The position numbers and the translations under genes are program-made. 64,000 bases of DNA from Anisus vortex (lineage: Eukaryota > Mollusca > Gastropoda > Planorbidae), in NCBI GenBank assembly GCA_949126835.1, contig OX421497.1, forward strand, positions 21,473,409 through 21,537,408, written 5' to 3'. Shown here piece by piece: positions 33,593 to 45,480 of the stretch (within the stretch, counting starts at the first letter, position 1; each line of letters begins with the position of its first letter). The notes beneath the pieces were generated by a model that saw only the letters and a list, made by a program, of their open reading frames with translations, had not been told where the DNA came from and did not search any database.

Positions 33593-35524
33593 TGTTAAAA
33601 GCTCCCTGTCACTGTTGGTCTAAAGATATGTTCATTCATATAACATATATATATACATACATATATTTAAATCTATATACACATATATTATAATATTATA
33701 TCTATTTTTAAAAAATCTTGTTGTTAACAGTTGGGTGTTTACCTCATCTCTCTATGTGTTTCAATTCTGTGATTGAAGTATATTTCTGGACAAAATATAT
33801 TTTCTTCTCTTGCTCTCCTTTTCTTTTTTTTCCTGGAACAAGGTCACTTGTGTTCTGTAAAAAGTAAAAAAAAAATTGATTGTTGTTTAGACATGGGGCC
33901 ATCTTATTATTAACTTTCTTTTTTTGTTTTTGTTTATCCTCCATACAACTCCCCTGCCCTTTCATCGTCTTGCTTTGTAATGAAACAGTGGAAAAAGTGA
34001 TGTTTTATGTATACTGTTGTATTATGGTGTTGTTTGGTGAATTGACTTACTTAGCGGATGCATTCTTTAATTCAATACGTTATATATTTATAAATATATT
34101 GTACATAAAATATAACCGCCCACATACATTTCTGTAATGAGAAAGGAAGCTAGAAATATTTCCAAGTGCTGTTGGCACGAGAAGATGTTTAATTTCATGT
34201 GCAAATTCAAAATGATATGCAGAAATTTATGTTCTTGTATGCTCAACATTATTTAACAGTTCAGTTGTTTTTCCTCATTTTTCTATTTAAATCTCAGTTT
34301 TCATATTAGCGAAAATGACAACAAGGTGGTGCTAAGCTCAAAAAATGAACATTTGTTTTTCTCACTATTCACAACTAAGGGACGCGACAAAATATTACAG
34401 TTGTTGCCTCATACCTCAAGATTCATCTTCAGATGGTGGCAAGATGTGTCAAAAGGGGGCCTTTCCCATTTCCTGAAAGGTCAATCATGATTGAGTTAAA
34501 AGATATGTATCGTTCGGCCTTCTTTTGTGGGAGGATACTGTAGTCGTACATGTTAAAAAGGTTTTATTTGTTTATTTTGAAAATAATACGGCTATAAAAA
34601 TGTACGAACGTTAATAGTTTATTGTTATGTATGCTTGTATCAGTTTCTGCGGCTATTGTGTGGATAACAGAGTTGTTTTTTTCCATAAGGAGATCCGTTG
34701 ATACTAACTCTAGTACCAATTATCCCTGGTCACATCTTTTCATTAAAAAATAAATAATCCACCAGCTGTATCGACAAGGAAAAAAAAGCTTTTGCTTTTA
34801 CTGAATTAGCTTTGGTGTATTAGTCAATTTTTGCGACAATAGTTTTATAAGGGTTAGTGCATTTCTTGTTTCATATGCCTTGCCTTTTCTCTCTATGTTC
34901 ATTAAAATGACAAATCTATCAATATACATACTAGTTTCTCTTCATATCTTGTCCCATACAAAGTTGTGCAACTTGATTTGTTGTCTTGTTTCAGTGGCCT
35001 TGTATTTGTGTATGGTGATAGATAGATTTGGAGTTTATTTTCCCCATATTCGGATTATTGGTTTTTATCTTCTCTTTCTCTCTCTCTCTCTCTTTGTGTT
35101 TTTATTTATGTTTAAGCTAAGGGTTCTTTTGTTGTTGTTTTTTCTTGACAATTTTCAGTCGTGTTTTTTTTAAGTATTTGTCAATGTTATACGGTAGTAA
35201 AATGGTCAATTTGTCATGTCATGTTATATATTATATACAGCTGTGTCTCCAGAATCACATGTCATATCTCTTCATCCCAGGACATGTGCCAACACAGGTC
35301 ACACATGATGATTTAATTCTAATCTCTCCATTTTGTGCATTATGTCATAACATTTTACATGCAGTGATGTTTTGTTTTTTTTTTAATTTTATTATCATTT
35401 TTTGTTTTATTGTTCGTTTCTTGATTTTTTTTAGAAAATCATCCTGTATGGATACCAAAAAAAATAATGTTTTAAATTATATTTAAAAAAAAATATATAA
35501 TGTAAAAAAAAATAATTGAAAAAT

Positions 35525-35560
35525 AATAAAATAAATAAAAGGATTGTTTGCTCTTGGTGA
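35525..35560 (+). promoter_or_regulatory. Candidate distal poly(A) signal of TENT5
   Basis: AATAAA at 35525-35530 and again at 35534-35539 is followed by TTGTTTGCTCTTGGTG, a GT-rich downstream element. Beyond it base composition shifts to TG-rich. Confidence 0.5.
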
Positions 35561-36050
35561 GATTTATTTGTAAAGTTGCACAGTGTTATGGTTTATTGTG
35601 TGTAAGTAATCTGTTATAGTTGTAGTTTGTAAATGTTTGTGTAATGTGTTGTTTATATTAAAGTTAAAGCCTTGATGTGAACTTGACATTGAAAGTGTGT
35701 AAAAAAAATGTATTTGTCCTTGCTTATTTTTATAATGTGTGCTAGTGTTAGTCTTGTTACTGTTAGTCACTCTGTTATACAAGTGTATGTCTTGTATATG
35801 TTTTCGCTGTTCAGTATTTAACGTATATATTTTTCTGTTGTGTCTTCGTGTTTTGTGTATGTATAGTGCTGTTGCGTGTAAGTGTTATTTATCTGTGTGA
35901 TAAGGATGTAACGATGTAACTGAACAAGTACAAGGATCCACCCACAAAAGTGGCCCACATTAAACTTAACAAAATGCATAGTTCTTACATAAGATAAAAT
36001 TAACGAGAACACTCAGTCAGAGCAGGTCCCCCACCATGAATTTCTCAGCT
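35561..36050. other. Intergenic TG-rich DNA
   Basis: Many TGTGT-like runs on the plus strand up to about 35900. No gene seen. Confidence 0.5.
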
Positions 36051-36056
36051 GAACTT

Positions 36057-36191
36057 GATCAATTCCATTCAGGTGTGTACCGGTACCACAAGTTTAATGC
36101 AAGTATCGGGTACCAATCAATCGAGTACTCCATCAATTCCATTCAGGTGTGTACCACAAGTTTAATGCAAGTAGGCCTATCGGGTACCAAT
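36057..36191. repeat. About 75-bp direct duplication differing by GGCCTA
   Basis: Two copies begin ATCAATTCCATTCAGGTGTG and end CGGGTACCAAT. The first has an additional GGTACC, the second an additional GGCCTA (GCAAGTATCGGG against GCAAGTAGGCCTATCGGG). Confidence 0.85.
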
Positions 36192-36839
36192 GTAAAAAAA
36201 CACTAAAACCAAGATTCTAATTATTAATATTTTTTATTGTTTAAGACTAAATTTCAGTTTGCCTTTCCAAAAAATATAGACAGACAGTCTTTTTTGAGGA
36301 TTTAGCATTTAAATAAGTAGGCCTAGATGTAAACTTAAAATACAAATTAAAGTAAATGGAAACAAAGAATTATTTTTTCCATCGCTCTGCAGAAATCTAA
36401 TTTTAATTGTAATAAAAAAAAATTGTACCGGTATGTTTTAAAATTGTTTATTATTTGAATTACATATTACCGGTTGCCTACATAATAGAGTGGTTTGGGG
36501 AAAGGGGGCTCCCAATATTTGAAGAGCTTCGCGTAAGGTTCTTAATACAGCTAAGGTTGCCTACGTATATATGTCTATATGGCTTATGTGACACTAATGT
36601 CTATTGTTTGTTGATTCGTTGTGTGAGCAGTTGCCTGTATATCAAGTTCGGTTATTTATAGTGTTAGTACTCCGTGGTAGAGTATTGTTTATGGAACACT
36701 GGGTAAGATGTAGGCTATGTCATGGGCCAGCTGGTGCTCACTATTGATGGCTTCATATCCACCTTAAATGGAAATATTTCCCCAGGTTCTGTTTATTGTA
36801 TCTAGACCAATAACTATAAATACATATAGACTATTTACA

Positions 36840-37160
36840 TGTCTGGGTTTATACTATCTGGGCTAGCTCCTGTCTAGATTTACATTAAAATTCATATGAT
36901 GTATGGTTTAGTTACTGTCTGTGGAGTTTAGCCTACGTTTGTAAGGGCTAGTTTCAAAGTTCAAACTGGGTTTATATTTAGATGTTTTAGACTTAGTTAA
37001 TCGCTGGGTTTACATTTGTAAGGGCTAGTTCAAATTGGGTTTATATATAGATGGTTTAGTCATTGTCTGAGTTAATAACATTTATGAGGATTTACATTTG
37101 TATGGATTAGTTTTTAATGTCTAGGTTAACGTTTACCGTAAATGGACTAGTTCATTTTAA
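36840..37160. repeat. Degenerate about 80-bp repeats
   Basis: Three or four loose copies containing GTAAGGGCTAGTT and TGGGTTTATAT. Old and diverged. Confidence 0.5.
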
Positions 37161-37277
37161 ATTATATTTCCTTGTTCATAGGCTACTGAGTTTCAGATGA
37201 AAATATGGACAATTTCCATGAGGGTTTCGACATGTTTCATGAATAAAATATAATTAGAACAAAATATTACACCGATA

Positions 37278-38478
37278 GGCCTTCTTCTTCTTCTTCTTCT
37301 ATCCCATAACCCGAGAAAGGGTCGTTGGGGCACTATTTTTTGACGGTTGGATAATTTTGCGCCATTTGTCTCGGTACTGCGCCACCCTCTGGGAGTCTGC
37401 AAGAGACAAGCCGGTCCACTCCTTGATGTCATCATCCCATCGTCTCTTCTGCCTGCCTCTCTTTCTTCCACCCTGCACTGTGCCCTGCATGATAGTTTTC
37501 GCCAGGCCTTCGGATCTTGCCACATGCCCATACCATCGGAGTTTTCTGGATTTAATGGCACTGAGTAGATCCTCATGAGGGCCGATGACGTAGGTGATTC
37601 GCTCACGGACAGCCTCATTTGTAACTCGATCTTTGTAGGAGATGTTTAAAATTTTACGTAGGCATCTCATTTCCATGGCTCTGATTCTTTTCTGGAGATC
37701 TGCTGTAAGTGTCCATGTTTCACAGCCGTACATAAAAACTGCCATCGCCAGGGAGCGCATCAGTCGAATCTTTGAGTAAAGTGAGATTGTCTTGCTTCGA
37801 CAGATGTTTTTTAGCTTGCAAAGTGCAACAGTTGTTTGGGCTATTCTTGCAAGAATTTCCGGCTTGGATTCTACATCGGATATTATGGATCCCAGATATT
37901 TGAAGGAGGAGACTTTCTCGAGTCTCTGACCGCCCACTTGTATTTCGGATTCAAACTCCATGTTTGCCATAACTTTGGTCTTTTCAGCGTTGATTTCCAT
38001 GCCATACGCTAATAATGCACCCTTGACGAACCCCAACGGTTGTTTTGAACCATTTGCCAGTGACATCGTTGAGGAGGACTGCACTGGTAGCATTGTCATA
38101 CAGACTTTTAATGACTGCAATAGTGTTGGGGGTGATGTTATATGCACTCATGGTTGCCCGCAGCGCTGCATGCCAGACTCTGTCAAACGCTTTCTTAAAG
38201 TCTACGAACACATGGTATTAGAGTTGTTGGTGCTGTAGGTATTTCTCACATATTAGTCTCAGGTTAAAGATTTGTTCGGTGGTACTTCACCCTGCCCTGA
38301 AACCTGCTTGTTCTTCGGTTGCGATTTGTTCGGCTTGAGGTTTTAACCTGTTAAGTATTATTTTCAAGAGGACTTTGCTGGGATGGCTGATGAGGCTGAT
38401 AGTACGGTAGTTTTGACACTCTTGAAGGTTACCTTTCTTGGGAAGAGTGATTATAAGTGACTGCATCCATGTCACATG
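37278..38478 (-). pseudogene. RTE-type LINE ORF2, 5'-truncated and broken
   Basis: Reads leftward. It starts near RT with SLIITLPKKGNLQECQNYRT, continues EEQAGFRAG, then after two in-frame stops VFVDFKKAFDRVWHAALRAT and GKWFKTTVGVRQGC. At about 38010-38016 the frame jumps directly to AYGMEINAEKTKV. The block between, which in this family carries the catalytic FADD motif, is missing. The rest runs through SSFKYLGSIIS, YGCETWTL and KLRWYGHVARSEGLAKT to DKWRKI, the usual C-terminal end. A (GAA)6 tail on its strand (37282-37300) marks the 3' end. The first stop is TGA where relatives usually have Arg, consistent with CGA to TGA decay. It matches the endonuclease-reverse transcriptase family common in molluscs. 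Inactive. Confidence 0.9.
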
Positions 38479-39454
38479 TCCATGCCGATAGGCATATGTT
38501 TGAAAAAAAAAAACTTTTTTTCTTTAAAGTAGGCCTACAAAATTGATTTTTGTTTGTAAAAGGGCTAGATGGCTTAAAAAAAAAATAATTGTGGGTCAGA
38601 ATTGAAATTCCGGTAACCAGAGATTACAAGCAAATGTAGGTTATATCGTCTGTGTTACAAATATGAATATTTTATAGACAGTGTAGGCCTATTGTGCATT
38701 GAGGATGCCAATAGTTTTAAAATCTACTTGGGAAGTTGTGATGTCACTCTTTTTATCGGACTTTTTTGTTAAAAATTTGTGAAATAATTTTTTACGGTTT
38801 TATTAGATATAGTCTAGAGTCAAGATCTATAGATTTAAATGTTATATTATTTTCTCTTCTCAGCTCTCTTTTTTTTAAAGATCTTTAAACTATCAGGTCG
38901 TGCACTTATGTAGGTCATGACCTCTTAACTCTTAGATAAAGATGAACCCGTACTTATCATTGAGTTGTAAGGCCTATCAGTTATAGTATGAATTTATATA
39001 AACAGCTATACCATGAAGTCAAACCTAAACTGAAAATAAATCGACCAGTTAAAATTACCAACATAAAACATGCTTCAAATCCCGACTCCCCATTTTCCAA
39101 CCATCCACAATAAAATAAAAGCGAGCATAGAAGTAGAAGGCTCCAGTTCTACAAGTATAGGCCTATATATATATATAGCCTTTACCGATTTTCCCAGTTT
39201 GCCACAATATTTATCAACCCTGACCTAAATTATCACAAAGGAGATAACGAATCTTTGTTTTTCTTTCTTCATATAACACTGACCTTACTTATCAAAGAGT
39301 TGATAAAGGGGATTTAAAAAAAAATAATGTATGGTGGCATTGGAGTTAGAAGATAGCAAAATGTAGAGTCTAGTTTTTTCTTCGTCACTGCAGACTAGGA
39401 ATATTTGTGATTTATTCAACCAAAGTAGGCTACATGCCGTTGGCTTTAACTAAG
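38479..39454. other. Intergenic AT-rich DNA
   Basis: No gene seen. TAGGCCTA occurs at about 38530, 38684 and 39160. Confidence 0.5.
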
Positions 39455-39640
39455 AAAATAAATCACACAGAAAATAGATTACCTAGAATATAGATCACAC
39501 TTGACTTAGGCTATAGAAGATCACAGAGAAAATAGATTACAAAGAGCTTAGATAGATCTAGATCACAAAAAAATATAGATTACAAAGAATATAGATCACA
39601 CTGAAAATTTATTACAGCGAATATATGTATAGGGCCAAAT
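39455..39640. repeat. Degenerate AT-rich repeat with ATAGATCACA/ATAGATTACA
   Basis: About 8 loosely spaced units of 20-25 bp containing AATATAGATCACAC or AAATAGATTACA. Confidence 0.6.
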
Positions 39641-39874
39641 ATTAATATATATAATTGAACATAGGCCAAGCTATTACTAACAAAATAGATTACACAAAAT
39701 AAACAACACACTGAAAGTAGGCTATGCCGTAAACTTAAATTTTTCTAAATGGTTCCCGAAAAATGTCTTTCTTTAGATAAGTATACATAGGTTATGGCCC
39801 GCCTGACATTTGGGAGAAAGCAAATTGGATGAAAATTGTGGTAACCACAAAAACAATCCCAGTGTAGCCTTAGC

Positions 39875-40098
39875 CAGGGTTGGGAAACCTGCGCCACGCG
39901 TGCCAGACTTGGCACGCAAAGCCATTAAGGCCTACATCTGCACGCAGAATAGCCTACTCCCCCCCCCCCCCCCAATGCAATTAGAGTCTATTTTACGAGA
40001 AAGTGCTAGAGCAGAATATATATTTTACGCTTTTGGCACGCTGAATGAATTAGAAATCATACTTTGGCAAACTATTATCAAAAGGTTGCCGATTCCTG
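39875..40098. mobile_element. hAT-type MITE, copy 2
   Basis: About 224 bp. The left end reads CAGGGTTGGGAAACCTG and the right end is the reverse complement of CAGGAATCGGCAACCTTTTG. The interior GCCAGACTTGGCACGC and GGCACGCTGAATGAATTA match 12555-12749. The 8-bp flanks GCCTTAGC and GCCATAAG are only loosely alike. An internal C run lies at about 39959. Confidence 0.75.
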
Positions 40099-41209
40099 GC
40101 CATAAGCCATATTATGGTCCCAAAAATTGTAGAACTGCTACACTAACCCTGTCTGAAAGTAGTACTTTTTAATAAGACAACAACATATTCTGGCCAAGTC
40201 TACATTTATATAAAGTCATTTGGGGGAATGGACTATTAGGACTAAGATATACATGACAGTGCTCTTTTCAATGAAGCCCGATATTCGTTTAATTAATCAA
40301 ATCCTTTGAAAAAGAAATGGCAATTATTGACTTAAGAAAGTTACGATTGTGTTCAGCGTTAAGGACTTTGAAAAAATATGCCCAGTAATTAAAAAGCCAA
40401 AACAGAATGACTAAAAAATGCAATCAATAATTTTAAATGGGTTAACTATTGATTAATTATTGATTATGTCTGTTTAGTGTTAAGTCCGTGATCACTCAAA
40501 GCTAAACTGTGTGCATTTATAATAATTAGTTCATGAACAATTCAAACTAGACAATAGACCTAGAGATTGAATTCTAAATACAAAGTAGGCCTATATTTAA
40601 ATCTTGGCCTAATATTATATTGTCACGATAAAGTAGCGGACATTAACACACTTAATGAAATTATAGCCATGTTGGTTATAAAATAATGCAAATGAAGTTT
40701 TAATGAGGTTTTCGTGTTTGTTAGTGTGCGTGTTTACAAACTTTACATCTTAATTAAAACTGTAATAACTATTATATAATAATATCAATGTAGTGGACCT
40801 TTGGCTTCGTGAGGACGACCCTACCCCCCCCCCCCTTCTGTTTTTTTCCCAGCTAGAGAAAGTGTGACGTGCGTTTTGAATGTTTGAGGAGTCGAGATAA
40901 ATCAATTGGAGTTACGGGCCTTGATCAATGTCAATCAATGCGGTGCGTTGTATTCACGTTGTATTCACGTGTGCTATGTTTGGTTTGCTTTGGACTGTGG
41001 GATGCATACCATTTTGCGGACAATGACAAATGGATAGGTATAAAAAATATGCACACACATACGTACAGACAGTCAATCAGACTTGGATCTATCTATCTTT
41101 TTATTTAGCAATCTATTTATTTATCTATCCATGCGTTATTATGTAAATCTTTGGCGTGTCTCTCGTTCAATTATGTTACTATATGTGTGTTTGTCGATAT
41201 ACGATATAT
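40099..41209. other. Intergenic DNA
   Basis: No gene seen. A C run at about 40823 and one TAGGCCTA at about 40586. Confidence 0.5.
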
Positions 41210-42130
41210 CGGTAGACGAAGTGTCGCGGTAGACGAAGTGTCATAGTAGACGAAGTGTCATAGTAGACGAATTGTCACAATAGATGAAGTGTCGCGGTAG
41301 ACGAAGTGTCGCGGTAGACGAATTGTCACGGTAGATGAAGTGTCACGGTAGATGAATTGTCACGGTAGTCGAAGTGTCAAGGTAGACTAAGTGTCGCGGT
41401 AGACGAAGTGTCACGGTAGACGAAGTGTCGCTGTAGACGAATTTTCACGGTAGACGAATTGTCACGATAGACGAATTGTCACGGTAGACGAATTGTCACG
41501 GGAGACGAATTGTCACGGTAGACGAAGTGTCACGGAAGACGAAGTGTCGCGGTAGAGGAGGTGTCGCGGTAAACGAATTGTCACGGTAGACGAAGTGTCA
41601 CGGTAGACGAAGTGTCGTGGTAGACGAAGTGTCAGGGTGGACGAATTGTCACGGTAAACGAAGTGTCGCGGTAGACGAATTGTTACGGTAGACGAATTGT
41701 CACGGTAGACGAAGTGTCACGGTAGAGGAAGTGTCACGGTAGTTGAAGTGTCAAGGTAGACGAAGTGTCGCGGTAGACGAAGTGTCACGGTAGACGAAGT
41801 GTCGCTGTAGACGAATTGTCACGGTAGACGAAATGTCACGGTAGACGAATTGTCGCGGTAGACGAATTGTCACGGTAGACGAATTGTCACGGTAGACGAA
41901 GCGTCACGGTAGACGAAGCATCACGGTAGACGAATTGTCACGGTAGACGAAGCATCACGGTAGACGAAGTGTCGCGGTAGACGAAGTGTCACGGTAAACG
42001 AATTGTCACGGTAGACGAATTGTCACGGTAGACGAAGTGTCACGGAAGACGAAGTGTCGCGGTAGAGGAGGTGTCGCGGTAAACGAATTGTCACGGTGGA
42101 CGATGTGTAACGGTAGATGAAGTATCGTGA
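41210..42130. repeat. 17-bp GTAGACGA array, about 54 copies
   Basis: Head-to-tail units such as CGGTAGACGAATTGTCA and CGGTAGACGAAGTGTCG. Same family and orientation as arm B at 22616-23090, but more regular. Unit length is not a multiple of three and carries stops, so it is not coding. Confidence 0.95.
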
Positions 42131-42849
42131 ATACACAATTGCAACGAAGTTTACATCTCTTTTAAAAACATTTTCTCGTTTTTAAATAAAATGTACCAAG
42201 AGTAGTATAGAGTCTATTGATCTAGATTCAATAAAACGTTCACAAAGACTGGCTAAACTTGAAATTCGTGGTTTATGTGAATATTTTTTATTTCACTTAA
42301 TGTGCGTCTTGACTTATTGACGAACATAAAAAAAAACGGGTTTTGAGAAAAATAATTGATCGCACAGATTTACGAGCTTTTTAAAGTATTTATGTGCCAG
42401 GTATGTGCCATGTATGCGCGAGGCATGCGTCAGTTATGCGCCAGGTAGACCTAGGGCCTATTCTTTCTTAGGAGTCATCCTTATATATATATTACTGTGC
42501 GACCAAATATATGTTTCTGACCGTCCTTCCAATATGCGTACATACAAATTAGCTTCTCCACCCCCTCCCCAAACTCATATTTTGAAAAAAATTAGTCATT
42601 AGCCATTGTCACCAGGCATTTCTTTAAGCCTACTATTTACAGTTGTTTTTGTTGTTGTTTTTATATCGTCTTTATTTGCTCATGCTAAAATGTAATATAA
42701 GAAATGCACACACACAAACATTAACATTTTATTTATTGTAAACCGCATAACAAATTGATAAAATAAAACAATATAAACGAAAGAAGCATAGACCAATGTC
42801 AAGAAATGAAAATATAAACATGGATATTATATTTCAAGTAGCCTTCTTC
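42131..42849. other. Intergenic DNA
   Basis: No gene seen. A few copies of ATGTGCCA/ATGCGCCAGG near 42400-42450. Confidence 0.5.
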
Positions 42850-43075
42850 TTATCTTCTTATACATTAAAGACGCGCCTTCTAAAAAGAAGATTATTGCGT
42901 AGGCCTACTTCGCTCATCCGCGCTTTGAGTCTAGTCCCGAATTTCTATTAGTGTTTTAAATGATGTTCAATTACCGCTTTTCCTGTATTTGTTCAGGCAA
43001 CCCATTCAACGCCCGGATGGCACTCGGGAAAATAAGAGTACGTATGTGCATTTGTTCTCGCATAAGAGATTAGAA
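42850..43075 (+). repeat. Dispersed repeat R1, uninterrupted copy
   Basis: Runs from TTATCTTCTTATACATTA through CTTCTAAAAAGAAGATTATT, GTTTTAAATGATGTT and TGTTCAGGCAACCCATTC to CATTTGTTCTCG. The same order occurs at 47590-47698 plus 48998-49110, where an hAT element splits it. The start is also recognisable at about 52138. Family not named. Confidence 0.8.
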
Positions 43076-43883
43076 AAGTGTTTGTGTCTATTGTTTTTAG
43101 AAATTTATAATCGAATGGTCAAAATAAAATGTTAATTACTTCCAATCATTTAGAAATTCATTTAGAACCGTCTGCATATATTATATAAACATTAATTGAA
43201 CACCAGTCTTGAATAAGTCTACTTCGAATGCCAATTGCAGCCATTTAAACATATTGTGAACAATCGGCATATCTCCGTCTTTCTATTTATAAACAGACAT
43301 TTTCATAATCCTACCTGCCCATGAGAAAGTACTTGTAATTGTAATGCACTCGACATGTGTCTGTGATTTCAACCAGTTTTCGGATATGGCTTTTGTTGTT
43401 TTTTTTATATTGTTACGCAAGCTATAAAAATTTGTGCACACACATATTCACTTGAAACACTCCCCCCCCCCCCTTCTCGTACGCATCCATATGGAAAACT
43501 TTCCAAATCCACCCGGCCCCACAATCAGTGCGTAGGCCTACGTAATATTTGGATGGCCCCTTAGGCAACACTGCCAGTAGGCCTATTCGCTATTGGAGTT
43601 CATTTAGTTGACAGGTAAAGGGGAGGGGAGTTTCATATGAACTATTTATCCAGGATAGCATTTGGCATATGTTGATGACTCCGTTTATTTATAGAAAGAG
43701 GTCAGGCGGTGTAGGCCAATATTGAAGACTCGATTCTTAGAAAGATATGAAATGTTGTACATATTAAAGAGTTGATTTAAATTTAAGCAACGATTTTTTT
43801 TTTAAGTTTAAATAAATGATGTACGGTATATTAAAGAAAGCAAAAAAGTTGTGTACATTAAAGACTTTAAAAGTTTGAATGTG
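43076..43883. other. Intergenic DNA
   Basis: No gene seen. A C run at about 43464 and two TAGGCCTA at about 43535 and 43578. Confidence 0.5.
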
Positions 43884-43975
43884 TTATGTAAAGATAAAGA
43901 TAAGATAAAGATTTCTTTATTGTTCCAAACAAAAGAAAATTTGACTTGATTACATGTGTTCCGTCTTTTAGCATC
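43884..43975 (-). repeat. Retroelement 3' tail, minus strand
   Basis: On the minus strand this gives GAACAATAAAGAAATC followed by a TTATCTTTATC short repeat, the same style of 3' end as at 11140-11235. Confidence 0.5.
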
Positions 43976-44939
43976 AATGAACAATACTTTTAAACAATAT
44001 AGAAAAACCAGTAGAGTAGCCAGGAGGGGAGCAGGGGGCCGCTCCCCCTACGGCCATTTTCGAAAAAATGGTTTTTTTCGGGAAAAAAATTTATTGAATT
44101 AATAATTTTAACAATCCACGAAGCACAACTTATGCTGCTTCTAATTATTTTTCTTTAAATTGCATTTCAACAATTTAATTTATTACAATCATTTTGAATC
44201 ATTCATCGTGCCAACAGTGTGAAAGTCAAACTGATCAACTATATTATTTTTATAAGACAATTTATTTAGTGCCGTAGCAAGACCAAGACAAAAAAAAAAG
44301 GAGCGTAATAGAGAAAATCAATAAAGCGATTTATATTTAATAAAAAAAAATAATTAATCTGTTTGTTATTGTAAGCTTTTAAAAAAAAAACTCTTACATA
44401 GCTAATACACAAATACACTTTTGCATTACTCAACTCACATATTAATAGTTATCAACATTTGAATTTAGTTGTCAAGAAATTATTCTAGTAATAGATATAA
44501 AGTCTTTATTGTTTGCTCTCAGAATAACTGAGATATACTCTGACATATTATTTTAACCAGAAGGCAATGTAATCCACATTAAATGCAATTAAGAGAAAGA
44601 GATACCTAATAATCATACAAGCTGGGTAGTTATTTTAATGTTTAGAAGTGTACATGTACGTACCTTTTTTGGTCATAAAATATTTATATAATTTTCAACT
44701 ATATTGTGTAGTTTTATCATTTTAGAGTTATAAATTGTTAACCATTAATTTTTTTAAAAGGAAACAAAAATGAAACACATTCGAAATATTAATGTAAAGA
44801 AAACGAATTAATTATCTCCCTTCAATTAAATTCTCAAAATTTGATGCTAGCTATATCAAACGAGTTAATTGTTTTAATATAACTAGTGTACCTCTGAAAA
44901 TGCTCATCTATCTTAATTAGGGAAAGAGTTAAATGTTTT

Positions 44940-45200
44940 GAAATTGACTTCAGGGGGGATATGCCCAGTTTCAATGCAAATCCATTCCAGTTGCCCAACA
45001 CTTCAAGTGCTTTTGGACCCAGTCTTGTAAATGGAAGTTTAACTCACTGAAACGTGTCGCCAAGTCATACAGAAGCATTGGCTTCATGTCAGTTTTCTTC
45101 ATTCAATAACGGAATTTGTTTTCCATTAAGATACATCTTAATTGCTTACAGACAAGAAATGAGTCTATCCAATACCTATACTCCGTATGACTTTCTTCTA
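44940..45200 (-). pseudogene. hAT transposase remnant
   Basis: The minus strand encodes MYLNGKQIPLLNEEN, then after stops and a frame change LYDLATRFSELNFHLQ. This pair is the conserved block YLNGK...LLNEENW...FLTD...ELNLxLQG of hAT transposases related to ZBED5-like proteins. It is heavily damaged and cannot be expressed as one protein. Confidence 0.75.
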
Positions 45201-45430
45201 GAAGAGACTTGAGAAACTATACAATTGACTATCTTAACAATATCAATCACAGATTGGAAGTCCAATGATGGGAGCTTTGAATACAAACATTCCTGAACTA
45301 AAACAGTCGACGTCCAGTGTGATTCCCATGGAGTTCGTCATGCAGCAACCACTAATTATGCTGACATACGTTGTTTTCACTTGCATTAAACAAAATTCTT
45401 GGAGGTCTATCGCATGTTACCGAAAATCGT

Positions 45431-45480
45431 TCTGCGTGCCAAGTCTGGCACGCGTGCCTTATGTTGCAGACCCCTACTAT
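45431..45480 (-). mobile_element. Terminal piece of the GGCACGC hAT family
   Basis: The minus strand reads GTAGGGGTCTGCAACATAAG then GCACGCGTGCCAGACTTGG, the same end and core as the MITEs at 12555 and 39875. Being next to a hAT transposase remnant in the same orientation, it links those MITEs to an autonomous-type relative. Confidence 0.6.

Larger units (their letters stand above)
28275..35560 (+). other. Probable long 3' UTR of TENT5
   Basis: About 7.3 kb, very AT-rich, with many T and A runs and ATTTA motifs but no coding frame of quality. It lacks TAGGCCTA and recognisable transposons, unlike all surrounding intergenic DNA. Earlier possible poly(A) signals include AATAAA at 32693-32698, so shorter 3' ends are likely. 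Assignment to the transcript is inference. Confidence 0.5.

Noticed and set aside
37347..38238. Plus-strand open frames over the LINE
   Set aside because: Antisense shadows of the reverse-transcriptase remnant.
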